From NCBI GenBank assembly GCA_009929375.1, contig SAAO01000039.1, forward strand, positions 1-34,906: a stretch of 34,906 nucleotides of DNA, written 5' to 3'. A program made the position numbers and the translations under genes. A model generated the notes under the pieces. That model saw nothing but the letters and a program-made list of their open reading frames with translations, searched no databases and was not told the origin of the DNA. Each line of letters starts with the position of its first letter. Positions within the stretch are counted from its first letter, which is position 1. This DNA comes from Bacteroidia bacterium (GTDB lineage: Bacteria > Bacteroidota > Bacteroidia > Bacteroidales > Paludibacteraceae). Positions 22,312 to 30,579 of this stretch are shown here, one piece after another.

Positions 22312-23472
22312 TCAAAAATTATAACTGCACATTACCTGAAAGCCCTTACCTGCAAAAAGATTGCGATTTCCTGATTGAAAACCAATCATTTGAGCATTTT
22401 CAGGATTTACAAAAACAATGGCATAAATACTCCAGTTGTCGTAATTCCGGCTCCAACTTGCATAATTGAAGAGCTGATTAGCAATGGGTTCGTAAAACAG
22501 CATCAACGACAAATTATCAACTACCGACAATGGATATGTAAACATGCTTCCTGCTAGTTGCAAGGCTGTTCCGCCGGTCAGAAAATTTTCACCGGCATGA
22601 TAGCGGAGATATTCAATCGTCATTCCCAAACCATTCCCAACAGGAAATGTATAATCCATTCCCAGATTCCACATGTCCTGAAAACGGGGAACCATAATAT
22701 TATTTTTCTGCGTAATAGTGGTTGAATTTTCGAACCAGATACCCGGTCCCACATCCCATTTTCCATCCAAGCCAAAGCGTGATTCGTTGAGCAATTGAAA
22801 ATTATTGAGTTGTGAAGACAACAGATTTATCGCTTTTACCTTTCGGTGATGAGTACTTAGCGCAATTTCACCATTCAGCAAAGGTAACTCCACTCTCCCA
22901 CCCAATTCAGGTTTCCATTTTTCAGAGCCAAACAATTCCCAGCCTTTCCGGTTTTCATTAGCGAGCAAGCCCCAGGCCCAGATATTAGCATTATTTTCAA
23001 AAAAATATTTTGCCAGCAACCCATAAACACCATCGGTTAGTTGAAGAGGATCGCGCACATCCATGCCATCGAACCACATCAGGGGTCGAAACATTCGTGC
23101 CTGGCCAAAATTAATTTTCTGCAAACCTGCCCGCAATTCAAAATTCTGATTACTATAGCGCAGCCAAACACGATAAGGTTTTATTTGCCCGTTCAGCGTA
23201 TCTGTTTTGAAATTCCGGAAATCAGCATTTCCATAAATATTCAACGAAGCCTCTGCATCAAAGGTTGTATTTGAAGTTATACTCTGCTTCCAGGTGAGTG
23301 AAGGGACAAATCGTGCACCAGGCTGCCAGAAAACCGGATTATCCATTTGCACATTTGCCCAACCCACTATCTGCCCGTTAAAGCGAAGTGATTTTTGCAC
23401 ATCGCTCTGCGAAAAACAAAGCACGTAAAACGCACTCAGAATCAGCCAGCCATATATTCGTTTTGTTATCAT
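22312..23472 (-). CDS. Outer-membrane beta-barrel protein (porin-like), function unknown
   Basis: This 386-residue protein has a signal peptide (ending near CFSQS) and then alternating strands with aromatic ends throughout (NGQIVGWANVQ, YRVWLRYSNQNFELRAGLQKINFGQARMF, LNGEIALSTHH, LSLMLFYEP) and ends in a C-terminal aromatic, MCSYNF. This pattern is that of a monomeric or porin-like outer-membrane barrel. FGQARMFRPLMWFDGMDVRDPLQLTDGVYGL resembles a stretch seen in uncharacterised Bacteroidota barrel proteins. Its ATG overlaps the tetR stop by 4 nt (ATGA), so translation is probably coupled, and it precedes the ABC genes. It may be the outer-membrane end of the same export route; this is inferred from position. 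Confidence 0.75.
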   Translation of the reverse strand: MITKRIYGWLILSAFYVLCFSQSDVQKSLRFNGQIVGWANVQMDNPVFWQPGARFVPSLTWKQSITSNTTFDAEASLNIYGNADFRNFKTDTLNGQIKPYRVWLRYSNQNFELRAGLQKINFGQARMFRPLMWFDGMDVRDPLQLTDGVYGLLAKYFFENNANIWAWGLLANENRKGWELFGSEKWKPELGGRVELPLLNGEIALSTHHRKVKAINLLSSQLNNFQLLNESRFGLDGKWDVGPGIWFENSTTITQKNNIMVPRFQDMWNLGMDYTFPVGNGLGMTIEYLRYHAGENFLTGGTALQLAGSMFTYPLSVVDNLSLMLFYEPIANQLFNYASWSRNYDNWSIYAIVFVNPENAQMIGFQSGNRNLFAGKGFQVMCSYNF

Positions 23473-24044
23473 CGCTGCTCAGGTTTCATAACGCCAAAAA
23501 TCATCAATTCGGAAATTTGCCGAACCATGCTTTCCGAATCGGGAAACATGGCCAAAGCTTCGGGTGTTGAGCATATTTCGAGTTGTTTCTGCATATTCCA
23601 AAGCAGAAAATCGATATTCAGACCAGGATTCATTTCTCCGTTTTTTTGAGCATTCGTAAAAAACTCACGAGTAAGCATCAACGACTTTCCAACCACAGTA
23701 TTCAGATATTCGAGCAATTCAGCAGAATCAGGATGTAAAAAGTCATTGATAAAATCCATCGAAAATTCTTTGTTCATCTCAAATTTCAACGAAAGCAACA
23801 TATTCATTTTTTCTGAAAACGATTTTCCCGTATCAGCCACAAGCGTCGCAAATACATCAAGCATTTCGTTGGTAAGCGATTCTAGAATCGATAGTACCAA
23901 AGCCTGTTTATTTGGGTAATAGGTATAGAAAGTCTTGCGACTGACTGAGGCCTTTTTGCAAATCTCGTCGATACTCACTTTTTTGAACCCATGTTTCCAG
24001 AATAATTCTTTGGCTGTAGCTTCCGTTTTTTCCTTTTTAGTCAT
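23469..24044 (-). CDS. TetR family transcriptional regulator
   Basis: This 191-residue protein has an N-terminal TetR DNA-binding domain (about 1-50: AKELFWKHGFKKVSIDEICKKASVSRKTFYTYYPNKQALVLSILE), with the recognition helix at VSRKTFYTYY. The C-terminal helical ligand domain has no similarity I recognise. It is the first gene of the leftward cassette and overlaps the barrel-protein gene by 4 nt. It probably represses the cassette and itself and releases on binding an exported compound. A palindrome in its promoter is a candidate operator. ATG at 24044. Confidence 0.9.
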   Translation of the reverse strand: MTKKEKTEATAKELFWKHGFKKVSIDEICKKASVSRKTFYTYYPNKQALVLSILESLTNEMLDVFATLVADTGKSFSEKMNMLLSLKFEMNKEFSMDFINDFLHPDSAELLEYLNTVVGKSLMLTREFFTNAQKNGEMNPGLNIDFLLWNMQKQLEICSTPEALAMFPDSESMVRQISELMIFGVMKPEQR

Positions 24045-24066
24045 AACAACAGTAACATTTACGCCA

Positions 24067-24103
24067 CAAAGTTACACTTTTTATATACAAAACAATATTT
24101 TGT
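24067..24103 (-). promoter_or_regulatory. Promoter and candidate TetR operator of the export cassette
   Basis: The minus strand has TAACTTTG (24067-24074, a TAnnTTTG match) 22 nt before the tetR ATG, with ATTG, three of four bases of TTTG, 18 nt upstream. The palindrome ACAAAA-N5-TTTTGT (24087-24103) covers the -33 region, a typical place for autoregulation by a TetR dimer. Confidence 0.5.
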
Positions 24104-24213
24104 TACCTAATATTTTTGTAAATATCCGGAGACGACACTAAAATCACTTTTCTGAGAAATAATTTCCTCTTAAATAATAACATAAAAAAGTTGGTTTAAT
24201 GCACTAATAGTTC

Positions 24214-24221
24214 TAAATTTG
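24214..24221 (+). promoter_or_regulatory. Putative -7 box (TAAATTTG) of recX
   Basis: An exact TAnnTTTG match 40 nt before the recX ATG. The -33 region reads TTGG at 24191-24194 rather than TTTG. Confidence 0.45.
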
Positions 24222-24261
24222 TAAGCATAAATATTCAGTTTCACAAAAAAGAAAGAATATA

Positions 24262-24729
24262 ATGAAAAAAGAATACAGTTTCGACGAACTACTGCACAAA
24301 GCAGCATCATATTGCTCTATTTCAGAACATTGCACTTCAGAAGTACAGGATAAACTGATTGCGTGGGGTGTTGATGAAGAAAACAGAAGCAAAATTATCG
24401 ACAAACTGACAGAAGATGATTTTATCAATGAGAAACGTTACTGTATAGCTTTTGCAAAGGATAAATTCCATTTCAATAAATGGGGTAAGATAAAAATTTC
24501 TTATGGTCTGAAACAAAAAGGAATTGAAGCCAAACTGATTGAAATGGCTTTGAAAACTATAGACGAAGGAGAATACGAAGAAATGCTGGCTGTTTTGCTC
24601 AAAAACAAGCTCAAAACCATTAAGTGGGAATACGAATACGAAAAAATGGGCAAACTGTTTAATTTTGCCCAGAGTCGTGGCTTCGAAAGTAATGTGATTG
24701 ACAGAGTAATTCGTACACTGAAAGATTAG
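24262..24729 (+). CDS. recX: Regulatory protein RecX
   Basis: This 155-residue RecX consists of three-helix repeats. EVQDKLIAWGVDEENRSKIIDKLTEDDFINEKRYCIAFAKDKF and KWGKIKISYGLKQKGIEAKLIEMAL are characteristic. RecX binds RecA filaments and limits recombination and the SOS response. recA is not in the window, which is usual in Bacteroidota. Its stop codon directly abuts the stop of the convergent HhH gene with no spacer (24729/24730), so the two transcripts must overlap if terminators lie inside the neighbours. Confidence 0.9.
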   Translation: MKKEYSFDELLHKAASYCSISEHCTSEVQDKLIAWGVDEENRSKIIDKLTEDDFINEKRYCIAFAKDKFHFNKWGKIKISYGLKQKGIEAKLIEMALKTIDEGEYEEMLAVLLKNKLKTIKWEYEYEKMGKLFNFAQSRGFESNVIDRVIRTLKD

Positions 24730-25665
24730 CTAATCGAATGACAGATAAGGAGTCAGTTTCACCAAGGTCTGCTCATCAAGCTGTTCAATCTGTTTCAGAT
24801 CGTGTACACTTTTCAGTTTACCCACCTTACGACGCAATTCATAAATAGCTTTTGCCTGATAAAAATTCAGATACGGATGGTTTTTGAGCTTATCAACAGA
24901 AGCCGTATTGACCTGAATTTTCTGAACCAGACCCTGATTAACTCTGAATGAATCTTTGATTTTCAGATAATTTTCTTCGCGCATACCATACACATCGCGC
25001 AATTGTTCCACCGACACAAAACCGCCCGATTGCGTGCGGAATCGCACTATGCCCCGTGCCAGAAATCTTCCGACTCCCCTCACCTGCATAAGCAAAGTAG
25101 TATCAGCCGAATTAAGTTCAACCACAATATTCTCCTGCTTTTGAACTGATATCTGTTTTGCAGAATCAGAGCGCAACGCTGTTTCAGAAGACTTTATCGA
25201 AATATAAGGTTCGAGTTCGCTGAACTTTTCAGCACTGATGCCGTATACTTTTGAAAAACTTTCGGCTGTGCGAAACTGCGCACCTTTCGCTCTGTATTTC
25301 AAAATATTGGATGCCACATAAGGTTTCAAACCAAGTTTCACAAAGGTAGCCGAATCGGCTGTATTGGGGTCGAAAGGGAAAAGTGAATACGCAGTTGGCT
25401 TCTCACCGAAATCGCGGAAAGCATAATTTGAACGAAACCGCGACTCGTATTCCTGCTGACGGGTAATCGCCCGCAGGCTATCAAGCGAGCGTAAGTTCGA
25501 CCTGAAAGCCAGCATTTCAGCCTGCACATCGGCTGTTGGTTCAGGATTGGGAGATATTATCCGGGGCAAAAACACATTGAGCACCACCACAAACAAAATC
25601 AACAAAATCAGCACTACAATGCCTGTTCGTTGCCCTTTGGAAAAATAAAAGAAATCTTTCCACAT
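24730..25665 (-). CDS. Helix-hairpin-helix (ComEA-like) membrane-anchored protein
   Basis: This 311-residue protein has an N-terminal membrane helix (about 14-34, GIVVLILLILFVVVLNVFLP), a polar linker, and three ComEA/HhH-type repeats: about 98-150 (FDPNTADSATFVKLGLKPYVASNIL), about 183-240 (VELNSADTTLLMQVRGVGRFLARGIVRFR) and about 250-308 (IQVNTASVDKLKNHPYLNFYQAKAIYELR). ComEA-like proteins bind double-stranded DNA during uptake; this three-repeat, membrane-anchored form is common in Bacteroidota but its role is unproven. It is anchored facing the periplasm if the helix is uncleaved. A TAATTTTG box lies 8 nt upstream of the ATG, so the leader may be nearly absent. Confidence 0.85.
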   Translation of the reverse strand: MWKDFFYFSKGQRTGIVVLILLILFVVVLNVFLPRIISPNPEPTADVQAEMLAFRSNLRSLDSLRAITRQQEYESRFRSNYAFRDFGEKPTAYSLFPFDPNTADSATFVKLGLKPYVASNILKYRAKGAQFRTAESFSKVYGISAEKFSELEPYISIKSSETALRSDSAKQISVQKQENIVVELNSADTTLLMQVRGVGRFLARGIVRFRTQSGGFVSVEQLRDVYGMREENYLKIKDSFRVNQGLVQKIQVNTASVDKLKNHPYLNFYQAKAIYELRRKVGKLKSVHDLKQIEQLDEQTLVKLTPYLSFD

Positions 25666-25708
25666 GGCTTTTTCAAAATTAAAGATTTAAGGAGATTCAG
25701 GAGATTTT

Positions 25709-26014
25709 TCAGACTTCGTAATCGACGCAGGCCCGATCGGTTTTCACCTTGCCGATATAGGCTGCAACACGTTTGTGTTCGGGGTGAACCTGATAAACAT
25801 CGAGATCGGCTATTGAAGCAAATTCAGAATAAAGCGAAATATCGAAATTACCTGCAGGTGCTACGGGATGATTGATTCCGACTTCAATGGTGATAATCTC
25901 CGGAATAAGATTTTTCAAAGCCTCAAGTTCAGCTTTGATATAGGCCGCATTTTCGGCTTTTGACTTACCTTCGGCATTTTCGGCCAGATTAAAAAACACA
26001 ATATGTTTGATCAT
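25709..26014 (-). CDS. Dabb (stress-responsive A/B barrel) family protein
   Basis: This 101-residue protein has the Dabb dimeric alpha-beta barrel pattern: MIKHIVFFNLA at the start, KAELEALKNLIPEIITIEVGINHP in the middle, DISLYSEFASIADLDVYQVHPEHKRVAAYI later. Family members range from plant stress proteins to small-molecule-binding or modifying enzymes; no substrate can be assigned here. It lies 43 nt upstream of the HhH gene and 14 nt after the DUF6359 protein gene on the same strand, so it may be part of that transcript. Confidence 0.85.
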   Translation of the reverse strand: MIKHIVFFNLAENAEGKSKAENAAYIKAELEALKNLIPEIITIEVGINHPVAPAGNFDISLYSEFASIADLDVYQVHPEHKRVAAYIGKVKTDRACVDYEV

Positions 26015-26028
26015 AATGATTTAATTTA

Positions 26029-27189
26029 TTATTGACAAATAATTTTATAGGTTTTTTCTTTGTTTTTAAGGAAATAAACACCACGAGTAAGGCCAATAAA
26101 CAAGCCTGAATTTACATTCTGACGCTGTAGTATCAATTTACCCGTGATATTGAATAGTCTGAATTCTTCATTTTCAGGTAAATATTTCAGCAAAATTCCA
26201 CCATCGGTATTTCTGTAAGGCAACTGAGTTACATTGATTTTATCGACAGCGTTGGGTACTTTATAATCGCTGATACGGATATTATCCACATTAATTCCTG
26301 CACTACCATTTTCGGCCTTCATTATTCTGACACGCACATTTCCGGGCACATTCAGCACAAACTGATATTCCTTCCATCCTTTGGCAATAGCCGTCTGTGC
26401 AATGGCATTTCCCCAGCTTTGTCCCTGATTAGTCGACACATATACTGCAAGCGAACCACCATTATCAGTATCATAGTAACCACTCCAAAAGCGGATTATA
26501 CCCGCACCATCAGGTTTATCGAATTCCATTTGCATATATCCGGGATTTCCGGTAGATGCTTCTGATAAACGAAGACGAGCGGCTGCTTTTCCCCATTTGC
26601 TGTCATTGGAGCTATCGCCCCATGTAGCACCATAAAGTTTCCAGCTTCCGGTTTCGCCTGCGTAAGTGCCACCAGCAAAAATCGAACTTGCCGAAGCAGC
26701 CTGATAAGAGCCGTCCATATCTTCATAGAAGTTCCATGCTTTTGTTTCATCACTGAGTGGCATCGAGCCAGACACAGTGAGTGAAGTCAGAGTTTTAAGC
26801 CCCGGCATGGCAAAATAATCACGCAAGAGTCCACACACAAGCACTTCTTTTCGCCAGTATTGCGGATTTTCTTCAAGATTATAATTATCGATATAAGCAG
26901 TGCCTAATTGCACCGGAAAACATTTGGAAAGATTTATCTCATCCGGATTGTCGGCCAGAAGATAAGCTCCCGTACCACTAAAGGGAGGAGCAAGTTCGTA
27001 AAAGTATTTATTGTTACTAAAATCGCGCATTTCGCCAACAATATAACCTTTTACCCAATAAGTTTTTGATGAGTTATCGTATTTTGCAATAGCCTGAGCA
27101 ACTGTAAAAGGATCAGTTTCAGTTCCACTACCGGCAAAAACCACAAAAAAAATGAGAGAAAAAAAACATAAGGTCAAAAAACGTTTCAT
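26029..27189 (-). CDS. Secreted DUF6359 protein with jelly-roll domain and T9SS C-terminal domain
   Basis: This protein of about 386 residues has a signal peptide (MKRFLTLCFFSLIFFVVFAG) and a DUF6359-like OB-fold domain (about 20-140: GTETDPFTVAQAIAKYD, then WVKGYIVGEM). A beta-sandwich of the cleaved-adhesin/choice-of-anchor type follows (about 155-305), and the C-terminus has the type IX sorting pattern (about 310-386: FRLFNITGKLILQ, then GVYFLKNKEKTYKIICQ). T9SS cargo is exported to the cell surface or medium and the C-terminal domain is usually cleaved. ATG at 27189 is preferred, since the longer frame starts with a non-ATG codon. The gene for a minimal protein with the same kind of C-terminal domain precedes it by 24 nt. 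Confidence 0.75.
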   Translation of the reverse strand: MKRFLTLCFFSLIFFVVFAGSGTETDPFTVAQAIAKYDNSSKTYWVKGYIVGEMRDFSNNKYFYELAPPFSGTGAYLLADNPDEINLSKCFPVQLGTAYIDNYNLEENPQYWRKEVLVCGLLRDYFAMPGLKTLTSLTVSGSMPLSDETKAWNFYEDMDGSYQAASASSIFAGGTYAGETGSWKLYGATWGDSSNDSKWGKAAARLRLSEASTGNPGYMQMEFDKPDGAGIIRFWSGYYDTDNGGSLAVYVSTNQGQSWGNAIAQTAIAKGWKEYQFVLNVPGNVRVRIMKAENGSAGINVDNIRISDYKVPNAVDKINVTQLPYRNTDGGILLKYLPENEEFRLFNITGKLILQRQNVNSGLFIGLTRGVYFLKNKEKTYKIICQ

Positions 27190-27213
27190 AGGCAATAGCA
27201 AAGGAAAAGAAGT

Positions 27214-27585
27214 TTATTTGCGAATTAATTTATAGCTTTTATTATTAATACGTAAGAAATAAATTCCCTGTCGCGTTGGAATCAGGAAACGCCCCTGTAC
27301 CAGATTTCCCTGCCAAACCACCTCGCCTGTCAGCGAAAAAAGCTTCACTTTGCCCGCAGGTTCTTTCAGACTCAGAAAGATACCTTCGTCGGCACTGTAA
27401 TAAGTAATTCCTTCGGCTAGCGTAATTACATTGGCGTTGGGTGGAACAGGTGTATCGTTATCGGGTTTTACCCAGTTACCTTCAGTTTTGGTCACAGGCG
27501 TGCGCGGGTCGCCAGGGTTCCGGTTGTCGGCTCTGAGCGGCAGCAATGTCAGCATACACAAAATTAAAAGTAATAAACGATTCAT
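27214..27585 (-). CDS. Minimal secreted protein that is little more than a T9SS sorting domain
   Basis: Only 123 residues: a signal peptide (MNRLLLLILCMLTLLPLRA), a short polar and proline-rich linker (about 20-55, PGDPRTPVTKTEGNW and NDTPVPPNANV), then a strand-rich C-terminal region (about 70-123: KVKLFSLTGEVVWQG, RQGIYFLRINNKSYKLIRK) like T9SS type A sorting domains. No cargo domain is present. It may be a remnant of a longer protein or a small surface protein in its own right. It lies directly upstream of the DUF6359 protein gene, whose C-terminus is similar. ATG at 27585; TATCTTTG promoter box at 27619. Confidence 0.7.
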   Translation of the reverse strand: MNRLLLLILCMLTLLPLRADNRNPGDPRTPVTKTEGNWVKPDNDTPVPPNANVITLAEGITYYSADEGIFLSLKEPAGKVKLFSLTGEVVWQGNLVQGRFLIPTRQGIYFLRINNKSYKLIRK

Positions 27586-27618
27586 ATCTGAAAAAGTGTA
27601 TTTAGCTCTTTACGAAAT

Positions 27619-27648
27619 CAAAGATAATGTATTATACTGAAATTCAAT
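27619..27648 (-). promoter_or_regulatory. Putative promoter of the T9SS-domain gene pair
   Basis: On the minus strand TATCTTTG (27619-27626) is preceded by ATTG (27645-27648) at 18 nt, three of four bases of TTTG. It lies 33 nt before the ATG at 27585 and within the short gap after nadB. Confidence 0.45.
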
Positions 27649-27674
27649 ACACAGAGAATAAAAAATTTACAATT

Positions 27675-29252
27675 TCAGTGTTCGCTTCTCATTCGCTTCG
27701 GATAGTCGATTGTATAATGCAACCCACGACTCTCTTTGCGGCGAAGAGCATGTTTAATAATCAGATAAGCCACACTTATCACATTTCGCAGTTCACAAAT
27801 TTCCCGCGACACTACCGAACGTTCAAACAAATCCTCTGTTTCGCGATAAAGTATCTCCAAACGGCTCATGGCCCGTTTCAAACGAAGATTTGAACGAACA
27901 ATGCCCACATAGGTACTCATTATCTGCTCAACCTCGCGAAAACTCTGAGTAATAAGCACCAACTCTTCGGGCAGCGATGTTCCTTCGTCGTTCCAGGCCG
28001 GAATAAATTCGTTAAACTCAATTTCCTTCAGGCGCGGAATCGCATCTTTCACAGCAGCATCGGCATATACAATAGCTTCGAGCAGCGAGTTCGATGCCAG
28101 GCGATTGGCTCCGTGCAATCCTGTACACGAACATTCGCCCGCAGCATACAGCTGACCTATCGATGTTTTTCCATTCAAATCAACAACTATGCCACCACAT
28201 AAATAATGCTGCGTAGGCGACACAGGAATCATATCTTTTGTGATATCAATGCCCAATTCGAGACATTTTTTATAAATATTGGGAAAATGCAGCTTCGTTT
28301 CTTCCGGATCTTTGTGCGTCACATCGAGGTACACAAATTCGTGGCCGCGTATTTTCATCTCGTTATCAATAGCCCGGGCCACAATATCGCGCGGAGCCAG
28401 CGAGCCACGTTCGTCGTATTTCTGCATAAACTCACGTCCATCCTTGCAACGAAGCACAGCCCCATAACCTCGAATAGCCTCGGTAATAAGATAAGTGGGA
28501 CGCTCACCCGGATGATAAAGCGCAGTGGGATGAAATTGTACAAATTCCATATCCTGAATGACACCACGCGCACGATGCACCATAGCTATTCCATCGCCGG
28601 TAGAAATGGCAGGATTAGTAGTGGTTGAATACACACTTCCGATACCTCCGGTAGCCAAAAGTGTAATTTTCGACAGAAAAGTATGAATATGATTGCTTTG
28701 CTCGTCGAGCACATAGGCTCCGTAACATTCCACGCCGGGCGTATGCTGCGTAACCACATCGCCCAAATGATGCTGGGTAAGAATTTCGATGGCGAAAGAA
28801 TGTTCGAAAATCTCAATATTTTTGTGGTTACGCACTTCACGCACAAGACTTTGCTGAATTTCGAAACCCGTATTATCTTTGTGATGTAAAATACGATGTT
28901 CCGAATGCCCGCCCTCGCGGTGAAGATCGAAAAGTCCGTCCTCACGTTTATCGAAATCCACTCCCCAACGGAGCAATTCCTCAATCTGAGCCGGAGCCTC
29001 ACGAATCACTTTTTCAACAGCTTCAAGATTGCAATGCCCATCGCCTGCAATAAGTGTATCCTGAATATGTTTTTCGAAATTATCGGGCTCATACATTACC
29101 GAAGCAATGCCACCCTGCGCATATGAAGTGTTCGATTCGACGAGCGTTGTTTTGCACAGTAAAGCCACTTTGCCATAAGGAGCAGCTTTCAGCGCATAAC
29201 TGATACCCGCTATTCCACTACCAATGACCAAAAAATCAAACTTACGTGTCAT
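27675..29252 (-). CDS. nadB: L-aspartate oxidase
   Basis: This 525-residue flavoprotein oxidises L-aspartate to iminoaspartate, the first step of de novo NAD synthesis. It has an N-terminal FAD-binding motif (VIGSGIAGISYAL, from about residue 9), SNTSYAQGGIASVM (from about 42), the HREGGHSEHRILHHKD region, ATGGIGSVYSTTTNPAISTGDG, FVQFHPTAL, and the C-terminal GECSCTGLHGANRLASNSLLEAIVYA. RxxxxR and the helical C-terminal domain fit NadB rather than succinate dehydrogenase. nadA and nadC are not in the window. ATG at 29252 (MTRKFDFL) fits the family; the ATG at 29300 would add 16 residues encoded by repeat-like sequence. Confidence 0.95.
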   Translation of the reverse strand: MTRKFDFLVIGSGIAGISYALKAAPYGKVALLCKTTLVESNTSYAQGGIASVMYEPDNFEKHIQDTLIAGDGHCNLEAVEKVIREAPAQIEELLRWGVDFDKREDGLFDLHREGGHSEHRILHHKDNTGFEIQQSLVREVRNHKNIEIFEHSFAIEILTQHHLGDVVTQHTPGVECYGAYVLDEQSNHIHTFLSKITLLATGGIGSVYSTTTNPAISTGDGIAMVHRARGVIQDMEFVQFHPTALYHPGERPTYLITEAIRGYGAVLRCKDGREFMQKYDERGSLAPRDIVARAIDNEMKIRGHEFVYLDVTHKDPEETKLHFPNIYKKCLELGIDITKDMIPVSPTQHYLCGGIVVDLNGKTSIGQLYAAGECSCTGLHGANRLASNSLLEAIVYADAAVKDAIPRLKEIEFNEFIPAWNDEGTSLPEELVLITQSFREVEQIMSTYVGIVRSNLRLKRAMSRLEILYRETEDLFERSVVSREICELRNVISVAYLIIKHALRRKESRGLHYTIDYPKRMRSEH

Positions 29253-29261
29253 TTTATTATT

Positions 29262-29333
29262 TTTTTGGAGCAAAGACAAAAGATCAAAGACAAAGGACAT
29301 TTGACCTGAGACTTTTGACTTTAAACATCTTTG
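29262..29333. repeat. Short CAAAGA/TCTTTG-rich simple repeat between nadB and the GNAT gene
   Basis: Irregular tandem pieces GCAAAGACAAA, TCAAAGACAAAGG and then GACTTTTGACTTT (about 29262-29325). It lies in the gap between the GNAT-like gene and nadB. GACTTTTGACTTT resembles short dispersed sequences I recall from Bacteroidota intergenic regions. Confidence 0.4.
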
Positions 29334-30458
29334 CTAAATCTCTTTAATATATACCCGTCGTTTTTTATGATTTACATATTCGAAACTACCCCACTGCGAC
29401 GACATTCGCGTATTGGTTTCGAGTTCCGGATTCGACTCGGCAAATTTATAGCCGTTTTTGGCACTGTTCACCATCAATTCAGCAAACACAAGCGAGTTTA
29501 CGCCTTTGTTTTGATAATCGGGATGCACAGCCATAAGATATAAATCGAGTAAATCGTTTTTACGCAGCGCATTAAGCATATAAAACCAACCCAAAGGGAA
29601 CAAACGACCTTTTGCTTTTTGAAGCGCTTTTGTAAAACTGGGCATTGCTATTCCCAATGCCACCACATCATCCTTTTCGTCCACCACAATAGAAATTGTA
29701 TCGAGTCGAAAAAAGCTGAAATACAATTTTATATAGAAATGAATCTGCGCATCATTCAGCCTTGTAAAACCATACAAATCTTTATAACAAACATTCAGCA
29801 GTTCAAAAATTTTAAGTGCATAATTGTCCACCACTTCTTTTCGTGACTTGAACTTTTTATTCTGTAAATTAAATTTCTGACGTACAATATCAGCAATTCT
29901 GAAATACTTTTCAGGAAAAACCTCCGGAATAGTAATCAGATATTCTTTCCAGTCCACATCTTTCGCAAACCCGTATTTTTCAATATGCTCAGGATAATAC
30001 GGATAATTATAAATGGTAGCCAGCGTCCCCCGACGATCGAAGCCTTCAATTAGCAAACCTTCGTGATCGAAATCGGTAAAACCCAAAGGTCCGTGAATGG
30101 CAGTCATACCTTTGCTTTTCGCCCATTGAATGGCTGCATCGAACAAAGCATGCGACACTTCCTCATCGTCGATAAAATCCAACCAACCAAAACGCGCATT
30201 CTTCTGATTCCAGGTTTCGTTGGCTTTCGGGTTAATAATAGCAGCGATACGCCCCACAATTTTCGATTCGCGATAAGCAAGAAACAAAGCTGTTTCGCAA
30301 AATTCGAGCGCAGGATTACTCCCTTTCGACAAATTCAACAAATCATCCATCACCAAAGGAGGAGCAGCGTACTCACAATCCTTATACAGGTTAACACCAA
30401 ACCAAATAAACTTCTTTAAGTCCTGTTTTGAACTAACCTCCCGAATTTCAACACCCAT
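29334..30458 (-). CDS. GNAT-like N-acetyltransferase domain protein, substrate unknown
   Basis: This 374-residue protein is of a conserved Bacteroidota family. The N-terminal half has IREVSSKQDLKKFIWFGVNLYKDCEYAAPP and FCETALFLAYRESKIVGRIAAIINPKAN, and the C-terminal half has a GNAT-like region (about 270-365: LYLMAVHPDYQNKGVNSLVFAELM, a likely acetyl-CoA loop, then WGSFEYVNHKKRRVYIKEI). GPLGFTDFDHEGLLIEGFDRRGT is a distinctive family signature. Function is not known. The start at 30458 is ATG; a longer frame begins with TTG. It lies between cstA and nadB, same strand. Confidence 0.8.
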   Translation of the reverse strand: MGVEIREVSSKQDLKKFIWFGVNLYKDCEYAAPPLVMDDLLNLSKGSNPALEFCETALFLAYRESKIVGRIAAIINPKANETWNQKNARFGWLDFIDDEEVSHALFDAAIQWAKSKGMTAIHGPLGFTDFDHEGLLIEGFDRRGTLATIYNYPYYPEHIEKYGFAKDVDWKEYLITIPEVFPEKYFRIADIVRQKFNLQNKKFKSRKEVVDNYALKIFELLNVCYKDLYGFTRLNDAQIHFYIKLYFSFFRLDTISIVVDEKDDVVALGIAMPSFTKALQKAKGRLFPLGWFYMLNALRKNDLLDLYLMAVHPDYQNKGVNSLVFAELMVNSAKNGYKFAESNPELETNTRMSSQWGSFEYVNHKKRRVYIKEI

Positions 30459-30579
30459 AAATATACTATTAACGTTATATCTGATTCTCTGATTTTGGCT
30501 TGTAAAATAACATAAAAAAAGTGCTACAGCCAACTAATCAAAGTTTTTTTTGCTCACTAAAGTCCTAAACCACTAATTT

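Noticed and set aside
28206-28628. 140-codon plus-strand frame antisense to nadB
   Set aside because: Fully covered by conserved NadB motifs on the minus strand.
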